Origin: Balneolaceae bacterium
GTDB lineage: Bacteria; Bacteroidota; Rhodothermia; Balneolales; Balneolaceae
DNA length: 54,169 bases
Reading direction: 5' to 3'
Assembly: GCA_009711805.1 (NCBI GenBank)
Contig: VEMX01000029.1
Span: 1-54,169 of the forward strand
Shown piece after piece: positions 26,437 to 35,372 of this stretch; the stretch's first letter is position 1; every line of letters starts with the position of its first letter. The position numbers were made by a program, and so were the translations under genes. The notes beneath the pieces are model-generated. The model had not been told where the DNA came from and searched no databases. It was given only the letters and a program-made list of their open reading frames with translations.

Positions 26437-28902
26437 ATGAATACATTTTTCAAGCTGCTGATTTTTGTCCTCATTCTAATTGCCGGCTTTGTTGGCCTGG
26501 CTTTTTACTGGACTTTTTATAAACCGCTTCCCGATTACCAAGCTGAAATAACATTGGCCGGACTCCAGCAGCCGGTAGATATTCAATGGGATGAATATGG
26601 TGTTCCCCACATCTATGCGCAGAATGAAACTGATCTGTATTATGCCCTTGGCTATGTACATGCGCAGGACCGCTTATGGCAAATGACTCTATCTCAGATT
26701 GCGGCCCAGGGGCGTTTTGCTGAATTTTTTGGCGATAATGAAGAGCTCATCAAGCTTGACAAATACCAGCGGACCCTCGGTTTCTGGAAAGCAGCACAAC
26801 AGCTGGAACAGGAAGTCCTAAGCGATCAAGAACGAAGTATCCTTCAGGCTTATTCTGATGGTATTAACACTTTTATAGATGACAACTCAAACCGGCTGCC
26901 CGTCCAGTTTTCTATGGCAGAGATGGATCCCATCCGGTGGAGCCCAAGCCGGTCACTTGCTATTGCCCGCCTGATGGGATGGGAACTCAATATGGGATGG
27001 TGGAGTGAAGTTACCTACGGCTACCTGAAATCCATTTTACCCCCCAAACAATTTGAAGAGCTTAAACTTCGGTTTCCTGAAGAAGCTCCTACTACTCTCG
27101 ATTCAGCTGCATCTGCCCGTTACAGCGCCTCAGCCTCACTTATGCCTATGCTGAAACAGGAAATTGAAAAGCGGAGATTGCTGGAAACACAGGGAACCCA
27201 TGTAGGAAGTAACGCCTGGGTAGTAGACGGCTCTAAAACCGAAAGCGGTTATCCCCTCCTGGCGGGAGATCCCCACTTAGGCCTGGATATGCCCGGCAAA
27301 TGGTATGAGGTGCATCTTAACCTAAACGGTAAAAATATTTCCGGTGCTACTATTGCCGGAGTACCTGCCGTCATAATCGGACAAAATGATGAAATGGCCT
27401 GGAGTTTCACCAGTATTATGTCGGATGATACCGACTTTTTCATAGAACAGGCCGATCCCGAAGACCGGGGGCGATATGTAGCCGATTCCCTCAGTGACAG
27501 TACCACAGTATATCAGCCTTTCCGAAAACAAAGAGAAATCATTAAAGTGAAGGATGGGGATGATATATCCCTGGAAATCAGGTACACCGAAAACGGTCCT
27601 GTTATATCCGATATTTACCCAGTACCTGCTCTTGTGGATGAACAGGTGATCACTCTTCGCTGGACCGGTTACGAAATGACCCATGAGTTCCGAACACTTT
27701 ATCAAATCAACTGGGCAGAAAACTTCCAGCAATTTAAAGACGCCCTTCCGCATTTTGGTGTACCGGGGCTTAATTTTATATATGGTGATGTAGAAAATAA
27801 TATTGCCATGTTTTCGGTAGCAAAACTGCCGGTACGTTCAGGAGATCCCCTAAGCATGCGCCGGGGATGGGTGGCCGAAGATAACTGGCAGGGATTTATT
27901 CCTTTTGATGAAATGCCCAAAACCATTAACCCGGAAAAAGGATGGATTGCTAACGCCAACAATAAACTCACAACCGATGAGTACCCTCATTACATTGCTA
28001 CCTTCTGGGAACCCCCTTCCCGCATAGAGCGAATCACCCAAAAACTTACTGAAAAACAGATACTGACTCATCAAGATTTTAAAGCCCTGCAAAGTGATTC
28101 GTACTCTGCCTATGCTGCAAAAATAACGCCGGATATACTGAATATAATCCGCCGGCAAAATGAATATAACTTTGACCTGCCTGTCTCTTACCTCGAGAAT
28201 TGGGACTATAAATACAGCCGGGTTTCTACTGCCGCTTCCATCTTTGATGCTTTTATGCTAAACCTCTCAAGAAACACCCTTGAGGATGATTTTGGAGCCG
28301 CGGCTTATTCCAATTTTATCCACCACGAAAGTATTCCAGTGCGTACGCTAAGCCGTTTTATGCAAGACAGCAGCTCCTTTTTTGATGATGTAACCACACC
28401 GGAAACCGAAGACAAAAAGGATATGGTACTCAAAAGCATGCAGGATGCCATATATTTCCTCAGCGATTCCCTGGGGAATGAACCTTATGAGTGGCGGTGG
28501 GAACAGCTTCATACGCTTACCCTAACCCCTCCCCTTTTTGGCATGGCAGCTGAAGCTCCGGATGCTCCCTCTTCCCTAAAAATGATCGTAGAAAACCTGA
28601 TGCAAAAAGGGCCTTACCCGGCCATCAGTCATGGTATGAGTGTAAACAATGGCCAATACAACTGGCAGCAGCCCTTTGAAATGGTATTGGGGCCTTCCAT
28701 CCGCCGTATTGTTGATTTATCTGATTTGAGTCGTTCTCAAAGTGTACTTCCAACCGGACAGTCAGGAACACCGCTTTCCGATTATTATGGAGATCAAACA
28801 GAGCTTTGGATAAACGGCGAATACCGCTGGCTTGAACAAGACAGTTCCGTTTTTGATTGGCAGCATTATCAGAAGATGATGCTGGTTCCCGCAGATAATT
28901 AA
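26437..28902 (+). CDS. Penicillin acylase family (S45) N-terminal-nucleophile hydrolase
   Basis: 821 residues. The N-terminal hydrophobic segment (about 5-25) anchors or exports it. The alpha-subunit region opens with the conserved DEYGVPHIYAQNETDLYYALGYVHAQDRLWQM. Autocleavage is expected before Ser258 in GSNAW, which becomes the N-terminal nucleophile of the beta subunit. Downstream family blocks (LLAGDPHLGLDMPGKWYEV, NDEMAWSFTS, WTGYE) are intact. Family members cleave amides, including beta-lactams and acyl-homoserine lactones; the substrate here is unknown. Next to it is a GH3/serine-hydrolase fusion, so cell-wall or signal-molecule turnover is possible. Confidence 0.9.
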   Translation: MNTFFKLLIFVLILIAGFVGLAFYWTFYKPLPDYQAEITLAGLQQPVDIQWDEYGVPHIYAQNETDLYYALGYVHAQDRLWQMTLSQIAAQGRFAEFFGDNEELIKLDKYQRTLGFWKAAQQLEQEVLSDQERSILQAYSDGINTFIDDNSNRLPVQFSMAEMDPIRWSPSRSLAIARLMGWELNMGWWSEVTYGYLKSILPPKQFEELKLRFPEEAPTTLDSAASARYSASASLMPMLKQEIEKRRLLETQGTHVGSNAWVVDGSKTESGYPLLAGDPHLGLDMPGKWYEVHLNLNGKNISGATIAGVPAVIIGQNDEMAWSFTSIMSDDTDFFIEQADPEDRGRYVADSLSDSTTVYQPFRKQREIIKVKDGDDISLEIRYTENGPVISDIYPVPALVDEQVITLRWTGYEMTHEFRTLYQINWAENFQQFKDALPHFGVPGLNFIYGDVENNIAMFSVAKLPVRSGDPLSMRRGWVAEDNWQGFIPFDEMPKTINPEKGWIANANNKLTTDEYPHYIATFWEPPSRIERITQKLTEKQILTHQDFKALQSDSYSAYAAKITPDILNIIRRQNEYNFDLPVSYLENWDYKYSRVSTAASIFDAFMLNLSRNTLEDDFGAAAYSNFIHHESIPVRTLSRFMQDSSSFFDDVTTPETEDKKDMVLKSMQDAIYFLSDSLGNEPYEWRWEQLHTLTLTPPLFGMAAEAPDAPSSLKMIVENLMQKGPYPAISHGMSVNNGQYNWQQPFEMVLGPSIRRIVDLSDLSRSQSVLPTGQSGTPLSDYYGDQTELWINGEYRWLEQDSSVFDWQHYQKMMLVPADN

Positions 28903-28996
28903 ACCTTATTAAAAATAATCTATTAGTGAAGAGGGTTACTTTGATGTACATTTTATTTTCAACATCTTTCTATTGTTCATCTACACTTACATATCT

Positions 28997-31897
28997 ATGC
29001 TTATAAAGGAAAGCCTTTTTACAATTTTCGTTTGCACGCTGTTCTTGTTGTTCCATCCGGTTGGAACGGCTGCTCAGCATTATCCGGCTTCATCATCCGG
29101 GGATACTCCCGACAAAGCTGTTATCATGGATAAAGAAGATACGCTTTGGCTCGATTCTCTCACCACCCACACTCCCATCAGAGAGAAGATTGCCCAACTT
29201 TTTATTGTCCCGGCCTATGGCAATTTCACCAATAAAGACAGTCGCTCATACCGGGAGCTCACCAGCTTGGTTGAAGAACAAAAAATTGGCGGCATTATTT
29301 TTATGCAGGGAGATATTTACGGCCAGGCTGTATTAACCAACAAGCTGCAAAGAATGAGCAAGACCCCGCTCTGGATAACCCAGGATATGGAATATGGCGC
29401 TGCCATGAGAGTATCGGGAACTACCCGTTTTACACCAGCCATGGGAATTGCAGCCTCTACTAATAAACGAAATGCCTTTATGATGGGCAAAATTACCGCC
29501 CTTGAAGCTAAAGCCCTTGGAGTACACCAGATATATGCCCCGGTGCTGGATGTAAATAACAATCCGGATAACCCGGTTATTAATGTTCGCTCCTTTTCCG
29601 CCAACCCGGATATCGTATCTGGGCTTGGCACGGCTTTTATCCGGGGTGTTCAAAGTGAAGGCATAGTGGCAACTGCTAAACATTTTCCCGGGCACGGGGA
29701 TACCGATGTAGATTCTCACAGTGCCCTTCCGGTGGTAGATCACGATTACAGCCGCCTCGACAGCCTCGAACTGGTTCCCTTCCGGGCCGCTATTGATGGG
29801 GGCATCAATAGTATTATGAGCGCTCATATTGCCTTTCCCACTATAACAACCCAGCGATTTACTCCGGGTACTCTCGATCGTGCCATTATTGGCGACCTCC
29901 TCATCGACTCGCTTAGTTTTAAGGGCCTGATTGTTACCGACGGATTGGAAATGCGTGGAATCTCATCCACCTATTCGCCGGGAGAAGCTGTTGTTAAAGC
30001 CCTGAAAGCCGGAGCCGATATCATGCTCATTAGTCCCGATGTATATACGGCCATCAACGAGATTGAAGCCGCCATCCGTAATGGACAAATTACCGAAAAC
30101 CGCATCAACACTTCTTTTCGAAAACTTTTAGGTTGGAAAAAAAACCATGGCCTGTTTGAGCTGCAAAACCAAATTGATATAGCTGAATTGGATGCCAAAA
30201 TCAGGAACTCGTTCCACCAGTCTGAAGCCAACCGAATAGCCCGGGAATCCATCACACTACTAAAAAATGAAGAGAACCTGCTGCCCCTCAGGCCTACCGA
30301 ATATCCCAAAATTGCCTATGTTTCTATTGCAGATGATGAGTCGGGCAGTACAGGCAGTAGTTTTGTACGCTACCTCCGCCAGTATCATCCCGATGTGTCT
30401 TATCATCTCTATGACAACCGCACCACCCAACAAGAACAGGAAGCTATTATCCGAAGGACCCAAAATGCCGACCTGGTAATTATAGGTTCCTTCGTTAATC
30501 TTCGCTACCTGCAGTCTATTAAGCTTTCTGATGAGCAGCATACCTTCCTGGAACGTTTGCAGAAACTGAAGAACCCCTCTGCTTTAATCTCATTTGGCAA
30601 CCCTTATGTATACTCTGAGCTTCCCAATTCTGAAATTGAGATGCTGGGATGGTATAACTCCTCTGATCAGTTAAAAGCCGTTGCTGCAGGTTTATTTGGA
30701 GCTTCAGCTATACAGGGAGAACTTCCCATCAACATTCCGGGCTATTATACGCTGGGCAGCGGATTAAAAACGAGCCACACCACCCTTCGGTTTGGAAATC
30801 CCGGAGAAGTTGGAATAGATACCCGCGACCTTTACAAAATTGATGATATTATTGATGAAGCTATTCGGGATTCCGTATTTCCGGGAGCTGTTGTGGGGGT
30901 GATGAAAGACGGCGTACTGGCTTATTCCAGAGGCTATGGATATCAGGATTATTCCAAACTCAAACAAGTGAAAGATACCAATGTATTCGACTTGGCCTCT
31001 ATCACAAAAGTAGTATCTACCACTACTGCCGCAATGAAATTAATCGACCAGAAACAGTTATCCCTGGAGGATAAAGTTTCAGATTTCATTTCCGAGTTTG
31101 ATACAGAAAAGAAAAGAGAAATAACTATTGGAGATCTGTTACTCCATCAGTCAGGGCTGCCTCCCTTCAGGGTTTATGTTGATTCGATCAGGACCCGGGC
31201 TGAAATCATTAATGCTATTAAGCACGAACCCCTCACCTACGAGCCGGGCACCGATTATGTGTATAGTGATCTTGGAATGATATTGCTGGCTGAAATCGTA
31301 GGCCAGCTTACTGAAAAACGTATCGACCGTTTTATGCGCGATGAGTTCTATTATCCCATGAATATGTATTCCACCTATTTTAACCCGGCCGACAATAGCA
31401 GTTGGTTGACTAATCGTATTTCTCCCACCGAAATTGATACCGTCTACGACCGGGGCCTGGTACATGCGCGGGTTCATGATGAAAGAGCCTATTATATGGA
31501 TGGTATTGCCGGACATGCCGGCCTTTTCTCTTCGGTAACAGATTTAGCTAAATACAGCATGATGTTATTGAATGGTGGAAGTTATGGCGGTGTTGAATAC
31601 CTGAAACCCCAAACCATAAAAAAATTCACAACTGCACAATCAGAATTTAGTGGTAGAGGATACGGCTTTGATCGCAAAAGCGTACCCGGTTTTACAACAG
31701 CCGGTCAGCTTGCAAGTGAAGATACCTTTGGTCACCTTGGCTTTACAGGAACCAGCCTCTGGATCGACAGAGAAAAGAATATGGCCGTTATATTACTAAC
31801 CAACCGAACCTTTCCGTACCGATCGTATGGAAAGAGAATTAGCAAAATCAGGGCTCGTGTGGCTGATGCTGCTTTTTCTGCAACTATAAATAAATGA
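28997..31897 (+). CDS. GH3 beta-N-acetylglucosaminidase fused to a beta-lactamase-fold serine hydrolase
   Basis: 966 residues from the ATG at 28997 (a TTG at 28973 is less likely). A signal peptide ends near GTAAQ. The first half is a NagZ-like GH3 domain with KHFPGHGDTDVDSH (from Lys228) and VTDGLEM. A GH3 C-domain-like part follows (about 430-590). The last 370 residues are a class C beta-lactamase/DD-peptidase-type domain: SITK (Ser668, Lys671), YSD (Tyr756) and a late HLGFTGT. Muropeptide sugar removal and a D-Ala-type peptidase or esterase activity may thus be joined outside the cytoplasm. The stop overlaps the cytidine deaminase start by four bases. Confidence 0.88.
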   Translation: MLIKESLFTIFVCTLFLLFHPVGTAAQHYPASSSGDTPDKAVIMDKEDTLWLDSLTTHTPIREKIAQLFIVPAYGNFTNKDSRSYRELTSLVEEQKIGGIIFMQGDIYGQAVLTNKLQRMSKTPLWITQDMEYGAAMRVSGTTRFTPAMGIAASTNKRNAFMMGKITALEAKALGVHQIYAPVLDVNNNPDNPVINVRSFSANPDIVSGLGTAFIRGVQSEGIVATAKHFPGHGDTDVDSHSALPVVDHDYSRLDSLELVPFRAAIDGGINSIMSAHIAFPTITTQRFTPGTLDRAIIGDLLIDSLSFKGLIVTDGLEMRGISSTYSPGEAVVKALKAGADIMLISPDVYTAINEIEAAIRNGQITENRINTSFRKLLGWKKNHGLFELQNQIDIAELDAKIRNSFHQSEANRIARESITLLKNEENLLPLRPTEYPKIAYVSIADDESGSTGSSFVRYLRQYHPDVSYHLYDNRTTQQEQEAIIRRTQNADLVIIGSFVNLRYLQSIKLSDEQHTFLERLQKLKNPSALISFGNPYVYSELPNSEIEMLGWYNSSDQLKAVAAGLFGASAIQGELPINIPGYYTLGSGLKTSHTTLRFGNPGEVGIDTRDLYKIDDIIDEAIRDSVFPGAVVGVMKDGVLAYSRGYGYQDYSKLKQVKDTNVFDLASITKVVSTTTAAMKLIDQKQLSLEDKVSDFISEFDTEKKREITIGDLLLHQSGLPPFRVYVDSIRTRAEIINAIKHEPLTYEPGTDYVYSDLGMILLAEIVGQLTEKRIDRFMRDEFYYPMNMYSTYFNPADNSSWLTNRISPTEIDTVYDRGLVHARVHDERAYYMDGIAGHAGLFSSVTDLAKYSMMLLNGGSYGGVEYLKPQTIKKFTTAQSEFSGRGYGFDRKSVPGFTTAGQLASEDTFGHLGFTGTSLWIDREKNMAVILLTNRTFPYRSYGKRISKIRARVADAAFSATINK

Positions 31898-32598
31898 ATA
31901 ACTGGCAAACCTTAGAGCGACACAGCCATGCTCCCTACTCAGGAATACCCAAAGCATGTATTGTTGAGAGCAACTCCGGAAAGTTTTATACCGGCGTCCG
32001 AATTGAAAATATATCATTTCCACTTACAATATCATCTATACAGGCGGCCTGTTGTATCTGCTTAAGCGAAGGCGAAACACCCGCCGTTCTTTACCTGAAA
32101 AACTCAGAGTACGAGCAAGTTAATACCTGGGCGGCTGAGTTTGATATGGAGGTGGCGGTAACTGATGATATCTCCTCCATTAAATCAGAATCACTGCTGA
32201 AATTATCAGAGAAGCTGGATATTGAACAGAAACTGAAGGCATTACTTGACCAGGCTGTAATCCCCAACTCCGATTTCCCCGTCTCAGCACTTTTATTTAC
32301 AGATAAAGGCTTTTTTGAAGGGGTAAATGTTGAAATAAGCGAGTGGAGCCAGGGCCTTTGTGCTGAGCGTATTGCCCTGGCCAAAGCTGTAGCAGCCGGC
32401 TTCCATACTTTTTCAACCATAGATATACATACCCGTTCGGGCGAGTTCAGTAGTCCCTGTGGGGCTTGCAGGCAAGTATTGCTCGAACACCTTCCATACC
32501 ACACGGTAAGACTGCATCACGCGGATGGAAGCTTATCGGAGCACCTTACAGTAGACTTGCTTCCTTTTAGTTTTAAATCAACTTCTTTAAACAAATAA
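31894..32598 (+). CDS. cdd: Two-domain cytidine deaminase with degenerate N-terminal copy
   Basis: 234 residues. The C-terminal half is an active-type deaminase domain: CAE (Cys156-Ala157-Glu158) and PCGAC (Cys189, Cys192) are the zinc ligands and proton shuttle. The N-terminal half is a second copy of the same fold (APYSGIP, TGVRIENISFPLTIS) but the CAE motif is replaced (SSIQAAC) and there is no PCxxC, so it cannot bind zinc. E. coli Cdd has the active domain first, so the order is the reverse here. It deaminates cytidine and deoxycytidine in pyrimidine salvage. The ATGA overlap with the upstream hydrolase gene implies a shared transcript. Confidence 0.88.
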   Translation: MNNWQTLERHSHAPYSGIPKACIVESNSGKFYTGVRIENISFPLTISSIQAACCICLSEGETPAVLYLKNSEYEQVNTWAAEFDMEVAVTDDISSIKSESLLKLSEKLDIEQKLKALLDQAVIPNSDFPVSALLFTDKGFFEGVNVEISEWSQGLCAERIALAKAVAAGFHTFSTIDIHTRSGEFSSPCGACRQVLLEHLPYHTVRLHHADGSLSEHLTVDLLPFSFKSTSLNK

Positions 32599-32609
32599 AT
32601 ACATCCATA

Positions 32610-33251
32610 GTGAGTAATTATATTGCGGTTCTGGATCGTGAACACCTTGAGAATAAAATTTTTATGACTGCTTTTGCCAAGTCGGTGGCAAACTTAAGCA
32701 CCCATAAAGGGATCATCATTCATGGCGACAGTGAATACACCGAACGCCTTATCCAAACCGGAATGATGCGCAAAGATGCACGCGAACGAGCCATTAAAGA
32801 TTTGAACAGACGTTTGGTAGGATTACTCGCAGATCAGGGGGTTCCCACGGTGGGCATACACGGATACCAGAAAGATTTAGTGGTTCAAAAAGAAGCCTCT
32901 CTGCATTTAGACACCAATCAGCTCTCAAATTTACCGGATGTCCCCTGTATTTTAATATCCAGTTTAGCCAGCAATAATAATGGCTCTTCCTATGTATCCA
33001 TCCCCGCTTTTGCTTCCCTTTTCTCGGAAAGCCTTGAAGATTTCAAGCTCGTTTTATTTTCTGCCAACGAGAAAGCAGAAATCTTTATCTCAAATAATAA
33101 CAGTTCATTAAAATGGAATGAACTGGATCAAGATGCTAAAGAAACTTCTATACCTGAAGAATTTCGGGAATTTCAAAAACCAGCTATACTTGCCACTGCC
33201 ACCGATTTTTCCAACTGGCCAAATCTAAAAAATATGACTCGTTTAAGTTGA
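32610..33251 (+). CDS. Divergent amino-acid-kinase-fold protein
   Basis: 213 residues from a GTG at 32610, 11 bases after cdd. The pattern resembles the N-terminal half of acetylglutamate kinases: GIIIHGDSEYTERL (VIVHGGG-like) and LNRRLVGLLADQGVPTVGIHG (matching the NK-x-LV-x-LL-x-x-x-G-x-x-A-V-G-L-S-G block). The glycine-rich HGGG loop is changed to HGDS and the protein is shorter than true kinases (about 260), so ATP-dependent kinase activity is doubtful. No arginine-pathway genes are nearby. It probably belongs to the operon with the hydrolase fusion and cdd. Function unknown. Confidence 0.55.
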   Translation: MSNYIAVLDREHLENKIFMTAFAKSVANLSTHKGIIIHGDSEYTERLIQTGMMRKDARERAIKDLNRRLVGLLADQGVPTVGIHGYQKDLVVQKEASLHLDTNQLSNLPDVPCILISSLASNNNGSSYVSIPAFASLFSESLEDFKLVLFSANEKAEIFISNNNSSLKWNELDQDAKETSIPEEFREFQKPAILATATDFSNWPNLKNMTRLS

Positions 33252-33389
33252 TGATTCCTGAAATCTTCGTTCCTAATACAGAAAAAGCACTTTTTAATTT
33301 GACTCAATAGCGCTGAATCTATAGCTTCTCAGACTTCTGAAATTCAGAAATAAATTTTAATCAAAACATAATTTAACGGAGCTACTTAA

Positions 33390-33566
33390 ATGAGCAGAGT
33401 TGAAGAAATTAAAAATCTTGTAGACGAAACAGCATTAGATATGGACAAATTCTACGAAAAAGGAAACAAAGCTGCTGGCACGCGTGCTCGTAAGGGTCTA
33501 CAAAATCTTAAAAAATTAGCTCAGGAAATCCGCCTTGAAATACAAGATATCAAGAACAACGGATAA
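33390..33566 (+). CDS. Histone H1-like small DNA-associated protein
   Basis: 58 residues, MSRVEEIKNLV start with an ACGGAG ribosome site nine bases before the ATG. The sequence (KFYEKGNKAAGTRARKGLQNLKKLAQEIR) is the Bacteroidota histone H1-like protein pattern: a helical, lysine-rich domain with the conserved FYEKGNKAAGTR segment. These proteins are thought to associate with DNA and are usually abundant. A strong terminator follows 25 bases later, which fits a short, highly expressed single-gene transcript. Confidence 0.85.
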   Translation: MSRVEEIKNLVDETALDMDKFYEKGNKAAGTRARKGLQNLKKLAQEIRLEIQDIKNNG

Positions 33567-33590
33567 TTCCTTTTCAGCAAACTATTTTAA

Positions 33591-33623
33591 AGCTCTGTAT
33601 ATGTCCAATACAGAGCTTTTTTT
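33591..33623 (+). terminator. Strong rho-independent terminator after the histone-like gene
   Basis: AGCTCTGTAT pairs with ATACAGAGCT around a 7-base loop, followed by seven T. It is the clearest intrinsic terminator in the window. Confidence 0.92.
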
Positions 33624-33901
33624 ATGCCTTCAATAAATTACCGGCATCCTCTCTCAAGGTTGAGCAGATGGCATATAAAAAAAAGAGCTCGAAAACAGAC
33701 GGGTAGAATGTGCCGCTATACTCCCACAAACAGATCGGAAATCGCTACATCGACAAATCACAAATCGTTCAATTAAATATTCAGATACTCTCCGGTTGGT
33801 CACGGTTTCAAACGAAGGGGTGCTCCATCACGAAATGAAACTGAATGAATTTGAAACTAAATCGGGTTTTATACATAACTATTAAGCAAAACCCGACTGT
33901 C

Positions 33902-34213
33902 ATGTATGAAGATTTAGCTGATGCCATCGAATCACTCAAAAACAAAGGATACCACCATACCTTCGAATTAGTTGATGACATTATCAACTGCAAAACATTG
34001 AATATGAAATTCAGCCCGCAGAGCCTTGAAATCAAGGAGTCATACACACATGATGAGGGAACTGATCCCGGCAGCGAGTCTACAATTTACGCCATAGAAT
34101 CCAATACCGGTATTAAAGGTACGCTGATAGTTTCCTACGGTATGTATGCCGACAGCAGTCGTGCAAAGCTTATCGATAAACTTCTACAGACAAGTAAAAA
34201 AACCGAGCACTAA
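33902..34213 (+). CDS. Small protein of the family named phosphoribosylpyrophosphate synthetase
   Basis: 103 residues from the ATG at 33902; an upstream ATG at 33845 would add 19 residues that do not look like the family. The pattern (YEDLADAIESLKNKGYHHTFEL, then NPxS..E..LEIKES..FDEG, and IYAIESNTGIKGTLIVSYGMYAD) is that of a short Bacteroidota family that databases label PRPP synthetase, although it lacks the PRPP-binding loop of real synthetases and is about one third of their length. So the name should not be taken as a function. No signal peptide. Single gene. Confidence 0.65.
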   Translation: MYEDLADAIESLKNKGYHHTFELVDDIINCKTLNMKFSPQSLEIKESYTHDEGTDPGSESTIYAIESNTGIKGTLIVSYGMYADSSRAKLIDKLLQTSKKTEH

Positions 34214-34233
34214 TTCCAGCCCCTTATTCATTA

Positions 34234-34767
34234 TTATCTGGGAGAATCATTTCCTTTGTATTGCTCAGGAATCGGGTTGTAGTCTGTTTCATGAGCCCAA
34301 TAGATCGTTACCACCCACCAACGGTCCCCATCGTTGAAAAGCTGAATGCTATTGATACCCCGGTTAAAAGGTTCGGCATCTTGTTTACTCCTTTTGGAAG
34401 CATAGGTACTGAACAGATGTACCACATGGCCATAGTCCTAAACCGATCGGTGGGTTTCGTATTCAAAAAACCCATTTTGAACAAAATAGTCATTGGCATT
34501 CTCAATGAACTCTTCAGGGCTAGAAACGGAGTATGACAGCTCTCTGCTTTGATTCTTGCCTGTAGAAATCAGGCGCGCCTCTGGGATAAACAGCTTTCGA
34601 AACCGCTCCCATTGTCGGGGTTCTCCTTTCTCTCCGGATATGGTAGCATAAAGAGCTTCTACCATGCCATCAATGGTTTCCACATCAGCGTTGTAATCTC
34701 GATCTTGAGCGGTAACCGTTTCAACCGAACTCAGTATTAGCAATATCAGAATAATTAAAAATCTCAT
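34234..34767 (-). pseudogene. Secreted NTF2-like protein split by an in-frame amber codon
   Basis: A signal peptide (ends VTAQ) is followed by an NTF2/SnoaL-like domain. Residue 110 is a TAG (34438-34440). Reading on in the same frame gives DYGHVVHLFSTYASKR...RGINSIQLFNDGDRWWVVTIYW and a normal stop, which completes the fold. So a single base change, not a frameshift, splits the gene; the rest is undamaged. As sequenced it would yield a 109-residue truncated protein unless the TAG is read through. The next gene upstream on this strand encodes a related fold, and the two are 11 bases apart. Confidence 0.75.
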
Positions 34768-34778
34768 AGGTGATATAT

Positions 34779-35282
34779 TTAGTGTTTAATATCCATTTTC
34801 GATTTCTGTCCGCAGTTCTCTTTTCTTCGGGTATCCGTTACCGATAATATCTTCCAGACTCCTCCCAACTTCACCATCAGGAAGGAATTCACCCCACAAT
34901 GGGAAAAAGTATCCCCCACCCAAAACTCGTATGGAGTCCATACCGAAGCCATATTTCCGTCAATGTTAATATCGTAACTGTTAATCCGCTCATCCCAAAG
35001 TTGTTCTTTGGGAATACTTACCGCCTGCTTAAACTTTTCCAGGTCTCCGTGCTGAATCATGGTCTCTCCGGCAGGGTTTTGAGCCACCGTTTGCATTGCT
35101 GGACTTTTCACAAAAGCAGCAGCTACCATGGCGCTGTCACTTTTCTTCATCCCCTCAAAAAGAGATTGAATTGTTTTCTTTACTTCTTTTACATCCTCTG
35201 ATTGGGCATGTGCTTCTGGAATTAGGTTTCCCACAAAAATCAGTAATACCATTAAATGGCAGAGCCTCTTAACTATGTTCAT
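34779..35282 (-). CDS. Secreted NTF2-like (lumazine-binding-type) protein
   Basis: 167 residues. A signal peptide ends PEAHAQS. The rest matches the SnoaL/putative lumazine-binding pattern: an N-terminal helix pair (EVKKTIQSLFEGMKKSDSAMV), then strands with GNMASVWTPYEFWVG and SFLMVKLGGVWKILSVTDT. NTF2-like domains bind small ligands or act as enzymes depending on the cavity; nothing here decides. It is first in a two-gene unit with the amber-split NTF2-like gene, so both probably act in the periplasm. The ribosome site GGAGG lies just upstream of the ATG. Confidence 0.75.
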   Translation of the reverse strand: MNIVKRLCHLMVLLIFVGNLIPEAHAQSEDVKEVKKTIQSLFEGMKKSDSAMVAAAFVKSPAMQTVAQNPAGETMIQHGDLEKFKQAVSIPKEQLWDERINSYDINIDGNMASVWTPYEFWVGDTFSHCGVNSFLMVKLGGVWKILSVTDTRRKENCGQKSKMDIKH

Positions 35283-35372
35283 CCGTTAACCTCCTTCTAT
35301 TGAATGGAATTGGTGCATAGAAGTTAGCTTAAGCCTGCTTATATGCAAATTCTTTTACCGCTTTATACAGAA

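Noticed and set aside
29333-29827. 164-codon minus-strand frame within the GH3 domain
   Set aside because: Antisense shadow of the conserved GH3 motifs.
33845-33901. Upstream ATG for the small PRPP-synthetase-named protein
   Set aside because: The extra 19 residues do not match the family and the spacing gives no better ribosome site; the ATG at 33902 fits family length.
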